Assembly (NCBI GenBank): GCA_002104905.1
Contig: MCFE01000320.1
Span: 1 to 64,000 of the forward strand
DNA from: Basidiobolus meristosporus CBS 931.73
Lineage: Eukaryota; Basidiobolomycota; Basidiobolomycetes; Basidiobolales; Basidiobolaceae
DNA length: 64,000 nucleotides
Direction: 5' to 3'
Made by a program: the position numbers and the translations under genes. Below, piece after piece: positions 31,287 to 43,697 of this stretch. Under the pieces are notes generated by a model that was not told the DNA's origin, made no database searches, and saw only the letters and a program-made list of their open reading frames with translations. Position 1 is the stretch's first letter; each line of letters starts with the position of its first letter.

Positions 31287-34200
31287 CAAGCTGTCACTCT
31301 CTGCAATGTCTACTACTGCTATTACTGGAATTTTTCCCTCTGCTGAAAAGTTGGATGGATCTAACTACCAAGTGTGGAAGGTGAAGATGAAGATGCTGCT
31401 ACAAGAAAGAGGCCTTTGGGATATTGTCATGGGAGAAGAATGCCCTCCTAAAAACGTGGGAGAGGAAGCCTTGAAGTACCAGAAGAAAGAACAAAGTGCC
31501 TTTAACTGCATTTGCCTTAATATCAAGGACAAATTGCTAATTCAATGCTCAAGAGCAAAAACGGCAAAGAATGCCTGGAAGGCATTCAAAGACACCTACC
31601 AGTCATGTTCAGCTGCCAAGAAAATGTATCTGAGAAGAAAATTCTTTACTACAAAGATGCTGCCAGGAGAAGAAATGAAAAATCTAATTAACAGAATTAC
31701 CCTGCTGGTAGATGAGATGGAATCTGTGGGCGTACCAACTACTGATGAGGATGTGATAGTTACCATCCTGAATAGCCTGACAGACAAGTTTCAGGGCCTT
31801 GTATCAGCCCTAGAGTCCAGAACTGAAGATTTGACCTTAAATTACGTATATGGAAGGCTCCTGGATGAGGAATTAAGAAAATCAAGCGCCAATAAGAAGG
31901 AAGAAGAAAATGCTTTAATAAGCAATGATAACCAACAAAGGAGGAACCCAAGACCCTACAAAGGCAACAGCAATCTATTTTGCAACTACTGCAAAAGGAA
32001 AGGACACACATCAGACCGGTGTTTCAAAAAGAGAGATTATCAGCAAAAGAAGCCTGAATATGGAAATGCTGCAACAACTGAAGATAGACTATTCATATCT
32101 GCACTAAATATGACCACAAACAAGGATTCTCAGACGTGGTATATTGACTCTGGAGCTTCTTAACACTTTACACACCAAAAAGAACTTTTTACCCAATATG
32201 AAGAAATTCCAATTAAGAAGGTTTTCATGGGTGACAATAGAACACTTGATGCAGTGGGAGTAGGAACTATCCAAGTAAACCTTAGAAGCAGTGAAGGAAG
32301 CCATACACTGACCTTTAAAGAAGTACTCTATGTACCAGAAATAGCCAAGAACCTACTCTCTGTAAGCAAGGCCACAGCAGAAGGACTCAGTTTCAATTTT
32401 GACAATTCTGGATGCAGGATCACTGATCAAAATGGTGCTCATATTGCTTCGGGCATCAGAGATCAGAATCTATACAAGTTGACTTATATTCCATCATATC
32501 TGGAAGCCAATATAAGTAACTTAAATGAAGAAACACCAATGCTTTGGCACAGGAGATTTGGGCACATCAATTTTGATTATTTGCGCAAAATGATCAAAGA
32601 TCAGCTAATTTCTGGAGTAAAAATTGATCCCCCAGCTAATTTGGAGCACTGTGAAGCCTGCATATATGGGAAACAAGCCAGACAACCGTTCAAGAGCTCT
32701 GGGTTAATCAAAACTAAGAAAAAATTAGATCTAATTCACTCAGATCTGTGTGGACCTATGCAAAATTTATCCTTAGGCGGGATGAAGTATTTAATCACTT
32801 TTATTGATGATTATACAAGATACACATGGGTCTACTTCATGGAGAGAAAGGAAGAAGCTCTGTCTAAGTTCAGGGAGTTTACAGCCATGGTGGAGAGAGA
32901 AACTGGTGAAAAAATCAAGAAAATACGCTCTGACAATGGTGGAGAATATACCTCAAAACTCTTCATCCACTTCTGCAAAATTCATGGGATAATGCAAGAG
33001 ACTACTGTACCATACTCCCCACAGCAAAATGGAGTGGCAGAACAAGCTAACAGATCAATAATTGATATGGCAAGATCTATGATCCATGATCAAAAATTAT
33101 CCTATGATTTTTGGGCGGAATCAGTTGCCACTGCTGTATATCTTAAAAATAGGAGTTATAACAGAATACTTTGTGATTCTACTCCATTTGCAGCATGGTA
33201 TGGGTACAGACTAAGTGCAGAACATCTAAGAATATTTGGGTGTACAGCATATGCCAAAAAACTGGCCGGAAATCAGTCAAAATTTGAGCCAAAAAGTGTA
33301 AAATGCATATTTTTGGGCTACTGCAATGAGAGTAAGGCATACAGACTCTACAATACCAAAGCAAAGAAGCTGATCAAGTCCAGGGATGTGTTGTTTAATG
33401 AAAATTCAAAATTTTCACAAAAAATGACATCAGATGATGACAAAAATTTGATCTCATGTCCACCAATTGTCAGGATTGAATCAGAGCAAAACAATGAAAA
33501 TTTTTTCACTCCAGAGGACTCTACAACCGTGGTTCAGCCAGAATCAGTGCCCAGGAATATCCCAGAAGTGATCATTCCAGTATCAAATGCCTGGAGATCA
33601 AATCGGACAAGAAATAGCCCAAATTACTATATTAATGAGGGTACAAACTTAGCCTATGCCTATTCAGTCCATATTGATGAACCTCAGACTGTAAAAGAGG
33701 CCCTAAATAGCCCTCAGACAAAGTTTTGGAGATCTGCAATGACTGAGGAATATCAGGCCCTGATGGAAAATCAAACTTGGGACTTAGTCAAATTACCAAT
33801 CAACTGAAAATCAATTGGATGCAGATGGGTCTTCAAGACAAAGTACAAGGCTGAAGGTACAATTGAAAGATACAAAGCAAGACTTGTAGCCAAAGGATAC
33901 TCTCAAACAAAAGGACTTGACTATACTGAGACCTTTGCACCGGTAGCCAAGTTTAATTCCATCAGATTAATATTGGCTATTGCAGCCAAATATAAGTTTT
34001 TTATTCATCAAATGGATGTAAAAACTGCATTTTTGAATGGAGAACTTGATGAGGACGTGTATATGGACCAGCCTGATGGGTTTGCTGACCAAGATAACCC
34101 CCATTTGGTCTGCAAGCTTAAAAAGTCACTATATGGTCTCAAACAATCACCAAGAGCCTGGAATTGCAAGATAGATTCTTATTTGGAATCTTTGAGTTTC

Positions 34201-35250
34201 AAAAGGAGTAATGCTGACTATAGTATATACTATAAGCCAGATAGAGCAAATCCAGTTCTATTAGCTCTATATGTGGATGATCTTATTATAGCCACCAATA
34301 ACCTAGAAACATTAGAAGAGACTAAATCCAGCCTATCTAAGGAGTTCAAGATGTCCAATCTAGGAGAACTCAGTTACTACTTAGGGATTAAGTTCTCCAT
34401 AGACAGAAGTACCCAGACTATTACCCTAAGCCAATCCAAGTATATTCAAGATATACTAAAGAAGTACAAAATGGAAGACTGTAAACCGGCAGCTACCCCA
34501 ATGGAGACAAACCTTAACTTGGTCAAAACTCAACCAAATCAAGAGAGCTTGGTGCCATCTGAAAGCCCTGACTTTCCTTATCAATCTATGGTTGGCAGTC
34601 TGATGTATATCATGCTTGGAACACGTCCAGATATCTCATATTCAGTGGGAGTTGTCAGCCAACATTATCAGAATTATGGATCTGATCATATTGCAGCAGT
34701 TAAGCGGATTTTTAGATACCTAAAAGGAACTGCTGATATCTGTTTAAGATACACTTATAAGGATTCAGAACAGGATCTTGTGGGATACTCTGATGCTGAT
34801 TGGGGACAAAATTTAGAAGACAGAAGATCCACCACAGGATACACCTTTCTTTACTGTCAAGGAGCAATTTCATGGAATTCAAGAAAGCAACCAACCGTAG
34901 CACTTTCTACTACAGAGGCAGAGTATATGGCAGCCTGTGAAGCTACAAAAGAAGCAATGTGGTTAAGAAAGCTCTTTACAGATTTAGGCTTATGTCAAAA
35001 AACGCCTATTACTTTATTTCAAGATAATCAAGGATGTATACAATTAGGTAGAAATCCAACTTTTCATGCTAGAACCAAGCACATAGATATTAGACATCAT
35101 TTCATACATGAAGCTATAGAGAGTAACTTAGTTAGCTTAGTTTACTGTCCTACAGATGAAATGATTGCAGACATATTTACCAAACCATTAGCTAGAGACA
35201 AGTTTGAATATCATAGGTCAAAATTAGGACTAGTCAGTATGAGCATTTAG
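31279..35250 (+). pseudogene. Copia gag-pol polyprotein of element D1 with two nonsense codons
   Basis: This is a full-length copia polyprotein frame (1,323 codons plus stop), with no frameshift but two in-frame stops: TAA at 32,161 and TGA at 33,805. Domain order: gag (UBN2-like) about residues 20-230; zinc knuckle CNYCKRKGHTSDRC; protease DSGA at about residue 291; pre-integrase with HHCC zinc site; integrase D,D-35-E core (DDYTRYTW, RSDNGGEY, PQQNGVAEQ); reverse transcriptase with LYVDDLIIA; RNase H with SDADWG, STTEAEY and FTKPL. Relative to D2 both stops are C-to-T changes (CAA to TAA, CGA to TGA). The element is recently dead, not a source of protein. A polypurine tract (aagtgggag) follows the stop. 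Confidence 0.9.
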
Positions 35251-35261
35251 CTAAGTGGGAG

Positions 35262-35610
35262 TGTTGTAAGAATTTGTATTTCCAGCTAAATATTCACCTA
35301 ACTTAGTCACTTAGATCATTACCTTCAAATCTCAGAAAATACTGACCAAATTCCTTGTCGGGATTTACTTAGAATATTTTCACCAAAATACCAGGTACCC
35401 AGAACATGAAAATTCTCAAAGTTGTCCAAACAGCCCCAAACTTTGCACACATGTTCTTGGGACCTTCCTTAACCTATTCTATGTGTTTGTAATGCCATGT
35501 CCATGTAAAAGTATAAATACTACTTTTACATTCAATAAATCATTAAGTGAAAACCACATAATCTACTTGTTCTCCCAATCACTTCCAATATCTCCAAGAC
35601 TCTTACAACA
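35262..35610 (+). repeat. 3' LTR of copia element D1
   Basis: It runs TGTTGTAAGAATTTG ... CTCTTACAACA, 349 bp, directly after the polypurine tract. It pairs with 30,927-31,274 and is followed by the resumed D0 LTR. Confidence 0.85.
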
Positions 35611-35920
35611 GCTTAGTCACTTAGATCATTACCTTCAAATCCTAGAGAATACTGACCAAAATCCTTGTTGGGATTTACTTAGAAGATTTCTGCAAAAATA
35701 TCAGGTACCCAGAACATAAAGATTTGATAAGTTGTCCAAACAGTCCCAAACTTTGCACACATACTGTTAGGACCTTCCTAAACATATTCTATGTGCTTGT
35801 TATGCCAAGACCATGTAAAAGTATAAATACTACTTTTACATTCAATAAATCATGAAGTGAAAACCACATACTATACTTGTTATGCCAAACACTTCCAGTA
35901 TCTCCAAGACTCTTACAACA
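35611..35920 (+). repeat. Second part of the D0 3' LTR
   Basis: This continues the LTR interrupted at 30,926 (cttagtcacttagatc onward) and ends CTCTTACAACA. Together with 30,884-30,926 it makes one D LTR. Confidence 0.75.
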
Positions 35921-36054
35921 TATCTTGTCAAGTCCATGTGAAAGTATAAATACTACTTTTACATTCAATAAAGCACTTAGTGAAAGTCACATGATCTATT
36001 CGTTCTCTCAATCATTTCCAATATCTCCCAATCTCCCACAACCAGACTACCAGC
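35921..36054 (+). repeat. D-LTR 3'-half fragment, duplicated at 46,238-46,374
   Basis: It begins tatcttgtcaagtccatg, carries gtataaatac and caataaagc, and ends actaccagc. Nearly the same 135 bp follow the 3' LTR of D3 at 46,238. The last bases resemble the copia RT stretch 'ttaccaatc'. The repetition of LTR plus this fragment suggests that D0 and D3 arose by tandem duplication of a larger unit. Confidence 0.5.
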
Positions 36055-36403
36055 TGTTGTAAAAGTTTGTAATTCGACCTACATATTCACCTAACTTAGT
36101 CACTTAGGTCATTATATTCAAATCCTAGAGAATACTGACCTAATTTTTTTATTGGGATTTACTTAGAATATTTTCACCAAAATACCAGGTACCAAAAACA
36201 AGAAAATTCTCAAAGTTGTCCAAACAGCCCCAAACTTGCACACATGTTCTTGGGACCTTCCTTAACCTATTCTATGTGTTTGTAATGCCATGTCCATGTA
36301 AAAGTATAAATACTACTTTTACATTCAATAAATCATTAAGTGAAAACCACATAATCTACTTGTTCTCCCAATCACTTCCAATATCTCCAAAACTCTTACA
36401 AAA
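36055..36403 (+). repeat. 5' LTR of copia element D3
   Basis: It runs TGTTGTAAAAGTTTG ... CTCTTACAAA, 349 bp, followed by ggttatgagcccc. The final C of ACAACA is mutated. It is clearly diverged from its partner at 45,895. Confidence 0.75.
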
Positions 36404-36407
36404 GGTT

Positions 36408-39010
36408 ATGAGCCCCAAGCTGTCACTCTATGCAATATCTACTACTGCTATAACTGGAATTTTTCCCTCTGCTGAAAAGTTGGATGGATTTAACTACCAA
36501 GTGTGGAAGGTGAAGATGAAGATGCTGCTACAAGAAAGAGGCCTTTGGGATCTTGTCATGGGAGAAGAATGCCATCCTAAAAATGTGGGAGAGGAAGCCT
36601 TAAAGTACCAGAAGAAAGAACAATCTACCTTTAACTGCATTTGCCTTGATGTTGAGGACAAATTGCTAATTCAATGCTTAAGAGCAAAAATGGCAAAGAA
36701 TGCCTGGAAGGCATTAGAAGACACCTACCAGTCATGTTCAGCTGCTAAGAAAATGTATCTGAGATAAAAATTCTTTACTACAAGGATGCTGCCAGGAGTA
36801 GAAATGAAAAATCTAATTAGCAGAATTACCCTGCTGGCAGATGAAATGGAATCTGTGGGCATACCAACTTCTGATGAGGATGTGATAGTTACCAACCTCA
36901 GTAGCCTGACCAACAAGTTTTTGGGCCTTGTATCAGCCCAAGAGTCCAGAACTGAAGATTGGACCTTAAATTACGTATATGGAAGGCTCCTGGATGAAGA
37001 TTTAAGAAAATCAAGCACCAATAAAAAGGAAGAAGAAAATGCTTTAATAAGTAATGATAACCAACAAAGGAGGTACCCTACAAAGGCAACAGAACCTGTT
37101 TTGTAACTACTGCAGAAGGGAAGGACACACATGCAACCAATGCTTCAAAAAGAAAGACAGTCCGCAGAAATAGCCTCAATATGGAAATGCTGCAACAACT
37201 GAAGATAGACTATACATATCTGCACTGAATATGACCACAAACAAGGATTCTCACACATGGTATATTGACTCTGGAGCATCTCAACACTTTACACACCAAA
37301 AAGAACTTTTTACCCAATATCAAGAAATTCCAATTAAGAAGGTTTTCATGGGTGACAATAGAACACTTGATGCAGTGAGAGAAGGAACTCTTCAAGTAAA
37401 CCTAAGATGCTGTGGTGGTGTAGAGGTACTCCTGGGAGAAGCTACACAACTCAAGGTGTGTGAGGTGTCTGATGGGTGCAATAACCTCTGTGTCTAAACT
37501 GCTGGTGTCTTTGTCAATATGTCACTATGTCACTATGGTAAAAGCTCCTGCTTCTCTAGCTTCCTAGGTGCGCCAAGTGTCTCCAAAGGCCTCTGTGTGT
37601 CTTGTGCACTACCATGAAAAGCTCCTTGATGGCAGGTCTGAGATGTACTGTTGAAGGCAGGCGCAGTGATCAACTGCTAATCAATAAGGTAGAAGTGTTA
37701 CTGATAGAAGGGATGATTTATTGATGAGGGATTGCTTTCCCTTAAATACTTTTCCTGATTTCCAAGTGATTACTAATGACAAGGTTCTAGAAGATTCTAG
37801 GCATCAGTGGAATTCTTGATGACATCACTATGAGCTAAAAGTATGCCAAGAATGTCCTGGAAGGTTCTAAAGGGCGCAGCACATCCAACCAATCAGGAAT
37901 CAGTAGGCTGAAACCTGTGCAACATAAAAATACCATATATGGTATTGAAATGGTAGGGATGGTAACACAGACCTAGGTTATGTGTCACGGGTACTGATGC
38001 GGGTACTTGCCTTATGTAGATACATATAATGATCACAAAGCTGAATAACATCTGGGATAACTAATGCTAATAACTAATCAGTGTAAACATCATATAGGGA
38101 TAATACTGATAATATGGGCAAAAGAAGAATGGGATAATACTGATAAGATAAAATATGGATAAGTATATCATAATGACTATATGAATAAACTTGTCTGTGC
38201 GAGGTATGTTTACCCTACCTCAACACACTGAAGGAGGCCATACACTGACCTTTAAAGAAGTACTCTATGTACCAGAAATAGCCAAGAACCTACTATCTGT
38301 AAGCAAGGCCACAGCAGAAGGACTCAGTGTCAGCTTTGACAATTCTGGATGCAAGATCACTGATCAAAATGGTGCCCATATTGCTTTGGGTATCAGAGAT
38401 CAGAATCTATACAAGTGGACTTATATTCAATCATATTTGGACGCCAATATAAGTAACTTAAATGAAGAAACACCAATGCTTTGGCACAGGAGATCTTGAC
38501 ACATCAATTTTGATTATTTGTGCAAAATGATCAAAGATCAGCTAATATCTGGAGTAAAAATGGATCCTCCAGCTAATTTGGAGCACTGTGTAGCCTGCAT
38601 ATATGGGAAACAAGCCAGACAATTGTTCAAGAGCACTGGGATAATCAAAACTAAGAAAAAATTAGATCTAATTTGCTCAGATCTGTGTGGACATCCGCAA
38701 CATTTATCCCTAGGCTGGATGAAGTTTTAATCACCTTTATTGACAATTATACTGGATATTCCTAGGTCTGCTTCCTGGAGAGATAGGAAGAAGCTCTGTC
38801 TAAGTTCAAGGAGCTTAGAGCCATGGTGGAGAGAGAAAGTGGTAAAAGAATCAAGAAAATACACTCTGAAATGGTGGAGAATAAACCTCAAACTCTTCAT
38901 CTACTTCTGCAAAATTCATGGGATAAAGCAAGAGACTACTGCACCATACTCCCCCCCCAGCCAAATGGAGTGGTAGAATGTGCAAACAGAACAATAGTGG
39001 ATGTGGCAAG
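36408..39010 (+). pseudogene. Copia D3 gag to integrase, first half (split by repeats)
   Basis: Gag begins at the primer-site ATG (36,408) and is open to a stop at 36,766; a second gag piece spans 36,786-37,106. The zinc knuckle is damaged (HTCNQCF, near 37,130), and the protease DSGASQHF is at about 37,268. A C repeat splits the linker at 37,411-38,223. Pre-integrase and integrase continue at 38,224-39,010 with frameshifts, ending at gtggcaag, where element D2 is inserted. The element continues at 43,698. Confidence 0.8.
37411..38223 (-). repeat. LTR-like repeat C, copy 3 (about 813 bp)
   Basis: It starts TGTGGTGGTGTAG and ends near CCTACCTCA, inserted between the D3 protease and pre-integrase regions (which read agaagcagtgaagg when uninterrupted). 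It is slightly longer than copies 1 and 2, partly because gtcactat is duplicated near 37,523. Its flanks do not give a clean target duplication. Confidence 0.65.
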
Positions 39011-39360
39011 TGTTGTAAAAATTCGTATTTTCCACCTAAATATTCACCTAACTTAGTCACTTAGATCATCACCTTCAAATCCTAGAGAATACTGACCAAA
39101 TTCCTTGTCGGGATTTACTTAGAATATTTTCACCAAAATACCAGGTACCCAGAACATGAAAATTCTCAAAGTTGTCCAAACAGCCCCAAACTTTGCACAC
39201 ATGTTCTTGGGACCTTCCTTAACCTATTCTACGTGTTTGTAATGCCAAGACCATGTAAAAGTATAAATACTACTTTTACATTCAATAAATCATTAAGTGA
39301 AAACCACATAATCTACTTGTTCTCCAAATCACTTCCAATATCTCCAAGACTCTTACAACA
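39011..39360 (+). repeat. 5' LTR of young copia element D2
   Basis: 350 bp, TGTTGTAAAAATTCG ... CTCTTACAACA. TATA box tataaata is at 39,262-39,269 and AATAAA at 39,284. It differs from the 3' LTR (43,348-43,697) at one position that I could find (tgtttgtaatg versus tgtttttaatg). The element is flanked by gcaag at 39,006-39,010 and gcaag at 43,698-43,702, a perfect target duplication. Confidence 0.95.
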
Positions 39361-39372
39361 GGTTATGAGCCC
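39361..39372 (+). promoter_or_regulatory. Primer-binding site of D2, overlapping the first AUG
   Basis: ggttatgagccc directly after the LTR complements the initiator tRNA-Met anticodon stem-loop (GGGCUCAUAACC). No ATG occurs between the TATA box at 39,262 and the ATG at 39,365 inside this site. That ATG is in frame with gag. The primer site and the start codon of the polyprotein therefore appear to be the same bases. Confidence 0.65.
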
Positions 39373-42300
39373 CGAGCTGTCACTCTCTGCAATGTCTACT
39401 ACTGCTATTACTGGAATTTTTCCCTCTGCTGAAAAGTTGGATGGATCTAACTACCAAGTGTGGAAGGTGAAGATGAAGATGCTGCTACAAGAAAGAGGCC
39501 TTTGGGATATTGTCATGGGAGAAGAATGCCCTCCTAAAAACGTGGGAGAGGAAGCCTTAAAGTACCAGAAGAAAGAACAAAGTGCCTTTAACTGCATTTG
39601 CCTTAATGTCAAGGACAAATTGCTAATTCAATGCTCAAGAGCAAAAACGGCAAAGAATGCCTGGAAGGCATTAGAAGACACCTACCAGTCATGTTCAGCT
39701 GCCAAGAAAATGTATCTGAGAAGAAAATTCTTTACTACAAAGATGCTGCCAGGAGAAGAAATGAAAAATCTAATTAACAGAATTACCCTGCTGGTAGATG
39801 AGATGGAATCTGTGGGCGTACCAACTACTGATGAGGATGTGATAGTTACCATCCTGAATAGCCTGACAGACAAGTTTCAGGGCCTTGTATCAGCCCTAGA
39901 GTCCAGAACTGAAGATTTGACCTTAAATTACGTATATGGAAGGCTCCTGGATGAAGAATTAAGAAAATCAAGCGCCAATAAGAAGGAAGAAGAAAATGCT
40001 TTAATAAGCAATGATAACCAACAAAGGAGGTACCCAAGACCCTACAAAGGCAACAGCAACCTATTTTGCAACTACTGCAAAAGGAAAGGACACACATCAG
40101 ACCGGTGTTTCAAAAAGAGAGATTATCAGCAAAAGAAGCCTGAATATGGAAATGCTGCAACAACTGAAGATAGACTATTCATATCTGCACTAAATATGAC
40201 CACAAACAAGGATTCTTAGACGTGGTATATTGACTCTGGAGCTTCTCAACACTTTACACACCAAAAAGAACTTTTTACCCAATATCAAGAAATTCCAATT
40301 AAGAAGGTTTTCATGGGTGACGATAGAACACTTGATGCAGTGGGAGAAGGAACTATCCAAGTAAACCTTAGAAGCAGTGAAGGAAGCCATACACTGACCT
40401 TTAAAGAAGTACTCTATGTACCAGAAATAGCCAAGAACCTACTCTCTGTAAGCAAGGCCCCAGCAGAAGGACTCAGTTTCAGCTTTAACAATTCTGGATG
40501 CAGGATCACTGATCAAAATGGTGCTCATATTGCTTCGGGCATCAGAGATCAGAACCTATACAAGTTGACTTATATTCCATCATATCTGGAAGCCAATATA
40601 AGTAACTTAAATGAAGAAACACCAATGCTTTGGCACAGGAGATTTGGACACATCAATTTTGATTATTTGCGCAAAATGATCAAAGATCAGCTAATTTCTG
40701 GAGTAAAAATTGATCCCCCAGCTAATTTGGAGCACTGTGAAGCCTGCATATATGGGAAACAAGCCAGACAACCGTTCAAGAGCTCTGGGTTAATCAAAAC
40801 TAAGAAAAAATTAGATCTAATTCACTCAGATCTGTGTGGACCTATGCAAAATTTATCCTTAGGCGGGATGAAGTATTTAATCACTTTTATTGATGATTAT
40901 ACAAGATACACATGGGTCTACTTCATGGAGAGAAAGGAAGAAGCTCTGTCTAAGCTCAGGGAGTTTAAAGCTATGGTGGAGAGAGAAACTGGTGAAAAAA
41001 TCAAGAAAATACGCTCTGACAATGGTGGAGAATATACCTCAAAACTCTTCATCCACTTCTGCAAAATTCATGGGATAAAGCAAGAGACTACTGTACCATA
41101 CTCCCCACAGCAAAATGGAGTAGCAGAACGAGCTAACAGATCAATAATTGATATGGCAAGATCTATGATCCATGATCAAAAATTATCCTATGATTTTTGG
41201 GCGGAATCAGTTGCCACTGCTGTATACCTTAAAAATAGGAGTTATAACAGAATACTTCGTGATTCTACTCCATTTGAAGCATGGTATGGATACAGACCAA
41301 GTGCAGAACATCTAAGAATATTTGGGTGCACAGCATATGCCAAAAAACTGGCCGGAAATCAGTCAAAATTTGAGCCAAAAAGTGTAAAATGCATATTTTT
41401 GGGCTACTGCAATGAGAGTAAGGCATACAGACTCTACAATACCAAAGCAAAGAAGCTTATCAAGTCCAGGGATGTGTTGTTTGATGAAAATTCAAAATTT
41501 TCACAAAAAATGACATCAGATGATAACGAAAATTTGATCTCAAGTCCACCAATTGTCAGGATTGAATCAGAGCAAAACAATGAAAATTTTTTCACTCCAG
41601 AGGACTCTACAACCGTGGTTCAGCCAGAATCAGTGCCCAGGAATATCCCAGAAGTGATCATTCCAGTATCAAATGCCCGGAGATCCAATCGGACAAGAAA
41701 TAGCCCAAATTACTATATCAATGAGGGTACAAACTTAGCCTATGCCTATTCAGTCCATGTTGATGAACCCCAGACTGTAAAAGAGGCCCTAAATAGCCCT
41801 CAGACAAAGTTTTGGAGATCTGCAATGACTGAGGAATATCAGGCACTGATGGAAAATCAAACTTGGGACTTGGTCAAATTACCAATCAACCGAAAATCAA
41901 TTGGATGCAGATGGGTCTTCAAGACAAAATACAAGGCTGATGGTACAATTGAAAGATACAAAGCAAGACTTGTAGCCAAAGGATACTCTCAAACAAAAGG
42001 ACTTGACTATACTGAGACCTTTGCACCGGTAGCCAAGTTTAATTCCATCAGATTAATATTGGCTATTGCAGCCAAATATAAGTTTTTTATTCATCAAATG
42101 GATGTAAAAACTGCATTTTTGAATGGAGAACTTGATGAGGACGTGTATATGGACCAGCCTGATGGGTTTGTTGACCAAGATAACCCCCATTTGGTCTGCA
42201 AGCTTAAAAAGTCACTATATGGTCTCAAACAATCACCAAGAGCCTGGAATTGCAAGATAGATTCTTATTTGGAATCTTTGAGTTTCAAAAGGAGTAATGC

Positions 42301-43336
42301 TGACTATAGTATATACTATAAGCCAGATAGAGCAAATCCAGTTCTATTAGCTCTATATGTGGATGATCTTATTATAGCCGCCAATAACCTAGAAACATTG
42401 GAAGAGACTAAATCCAGCCTATCTAAGGAGTTCAAGATGTCCGATCTAGGAGAACTTAGTTACTACTTAGGGATTAAGTTCTCCATAGACAGAAGTACCC
42501 AGACTATTACCCTAAGCCAATCCAAGTATATTCAAGATATACTAAAGAAGTACAAAATGGAAGACTGTAAACCGGCAGCTACCCCAATGGAGACAAACCT
42601 TAACTTGGTCAAAACTCAACCAAATCAAGAGAGCTTGGTGCCATCTGAAAGCCCTGACTTTCCTTATCAATCTATGGTCGGCAGTCTGATGTATATCATG
42701 CTTGGAACACGTCCAGATATCTCATATTCAGTGGGAGTTGTCAGCCAACATAATCAGAGCTATGGATCTGATCATATTGCAGCAGTTAAGCGGATTTTTA
42801 GATACCTAAAAGGAACTGCTGATATCTGCCTAAGATACACTTATAAGGACTCAGAACAAGATCTTGTGGGATACTCTGATGCAGATTGGGGACGAAATTT
42901 AGAAGACAGAAGATCCACCACAGGATACACCTTTCTTTACTGTCAAGGAGCAATTTCATGGAATTCAAGAAAGCAACCAACCGTAGCACTTTCTACTACA
43001 GAGGCAGAGTATATGGCAGCCTGTGAAGCTACAAAAGAAGCAATGTGGTTAAGAAAGCTCTTTACAGATTTAGGCTTATGTCAAAAAACGCCTATTACTT
43101 TATTTCAAGATAATCAAGGATGTATACAATTAGGTAGAAATCCAACTTTTCATGCTAGAACCAAGCACATAGATATTAGACATCATTTCATACGTGAAGC
43201 TATAGAGAACAACTTAGTTAGCTTAGTTTACTGTCCTACAGATGAAATGATTGCAGACATATTTACCAAACCATTAGTTAGAGACAAGTTTGAATATCTT
43301 AGGTCAAAATTGGGACTAGTTAGTATGAACATTTAG
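39365..43336 (+). CDS. Copia gag-pol polyprotein of young element D2 (one internal UAG)
   Basis: 1,323 codons plus stop, uninterrupted except for TAG at 40,217-40,219. Gag: residues about 1-284, with UBN2-like fold region and zinc knuckle CNYCKRKGHTSDRC (near 40,066). The UAG falls just before the protease (TWYIDSGASQHF). Then pre-integrase LWHRRFGHINFDYL with CEAC; integrase DDYTRYTW ... RSDNGGEYTS ... PQQNGVAERANRS (D,D-35-E); reverse transcriptase CRWVFKTKYKADG, RLVAKGYSQTKG, LYVDDLIIA; RNase H YSDADWGR, STTEAEYMAA, FTKPL. Internal products are expected to be gag, protease, integrase and RT/RNase H. D1 has CAG at the UAG position, so this may be a recent C-to-T mutation; read-through is the alternative. 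The next ATG-led frame begins at 40,313. Confidence 0.9.
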
Positions 43337-43347
43337 CTGAGTGGGAG
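43337..43347 (+). promoter_or_regulatory. Polypurine tract of D2
   Basis: ctgagtgggag directly precedes the 3' LTR. It is the expected site of plus-strand priming. D1 has ctaagtgggag at the same place. Confidence 0.7.
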
Positions 43348-43697
43348 TGTTGTAAAAATTCGTATTTTCCACCTAAATATTCACCTAACTTAGTCACTTA
43401 GATCATCACCTTCAAATCCTAGAGAATACTGACCAAATTCCTTGTCGGGATTTACTTAGAATATTTTCACCAAAATACCAGGTACCCAGAACATGAAAAT
43501 TCTCAAAGTTGTCCAAACAGCCCCAAACTTTGCACACATGTTCTTGGGACCTTCCTTAACCTATTCTACGTGTTTTTAATGCCAAGACCATGTAAAAGTA
43601 TAAATACTACTTTTACATTCAATAAATCATTAAGTGAAAACCACATAATCTACTTGTTCTCCAAATCACTTCCAATATCTCCAAGACTCTTACAACA
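43348..43697 (+). repeat. 3' LTR of young copia element D2
   Basis: 350 bp, nearly identical to 39,011-39,360 (one difference seen). It is followed by the target duplication gcaag and the resumed integrase of D3. Confidence 0.95.
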
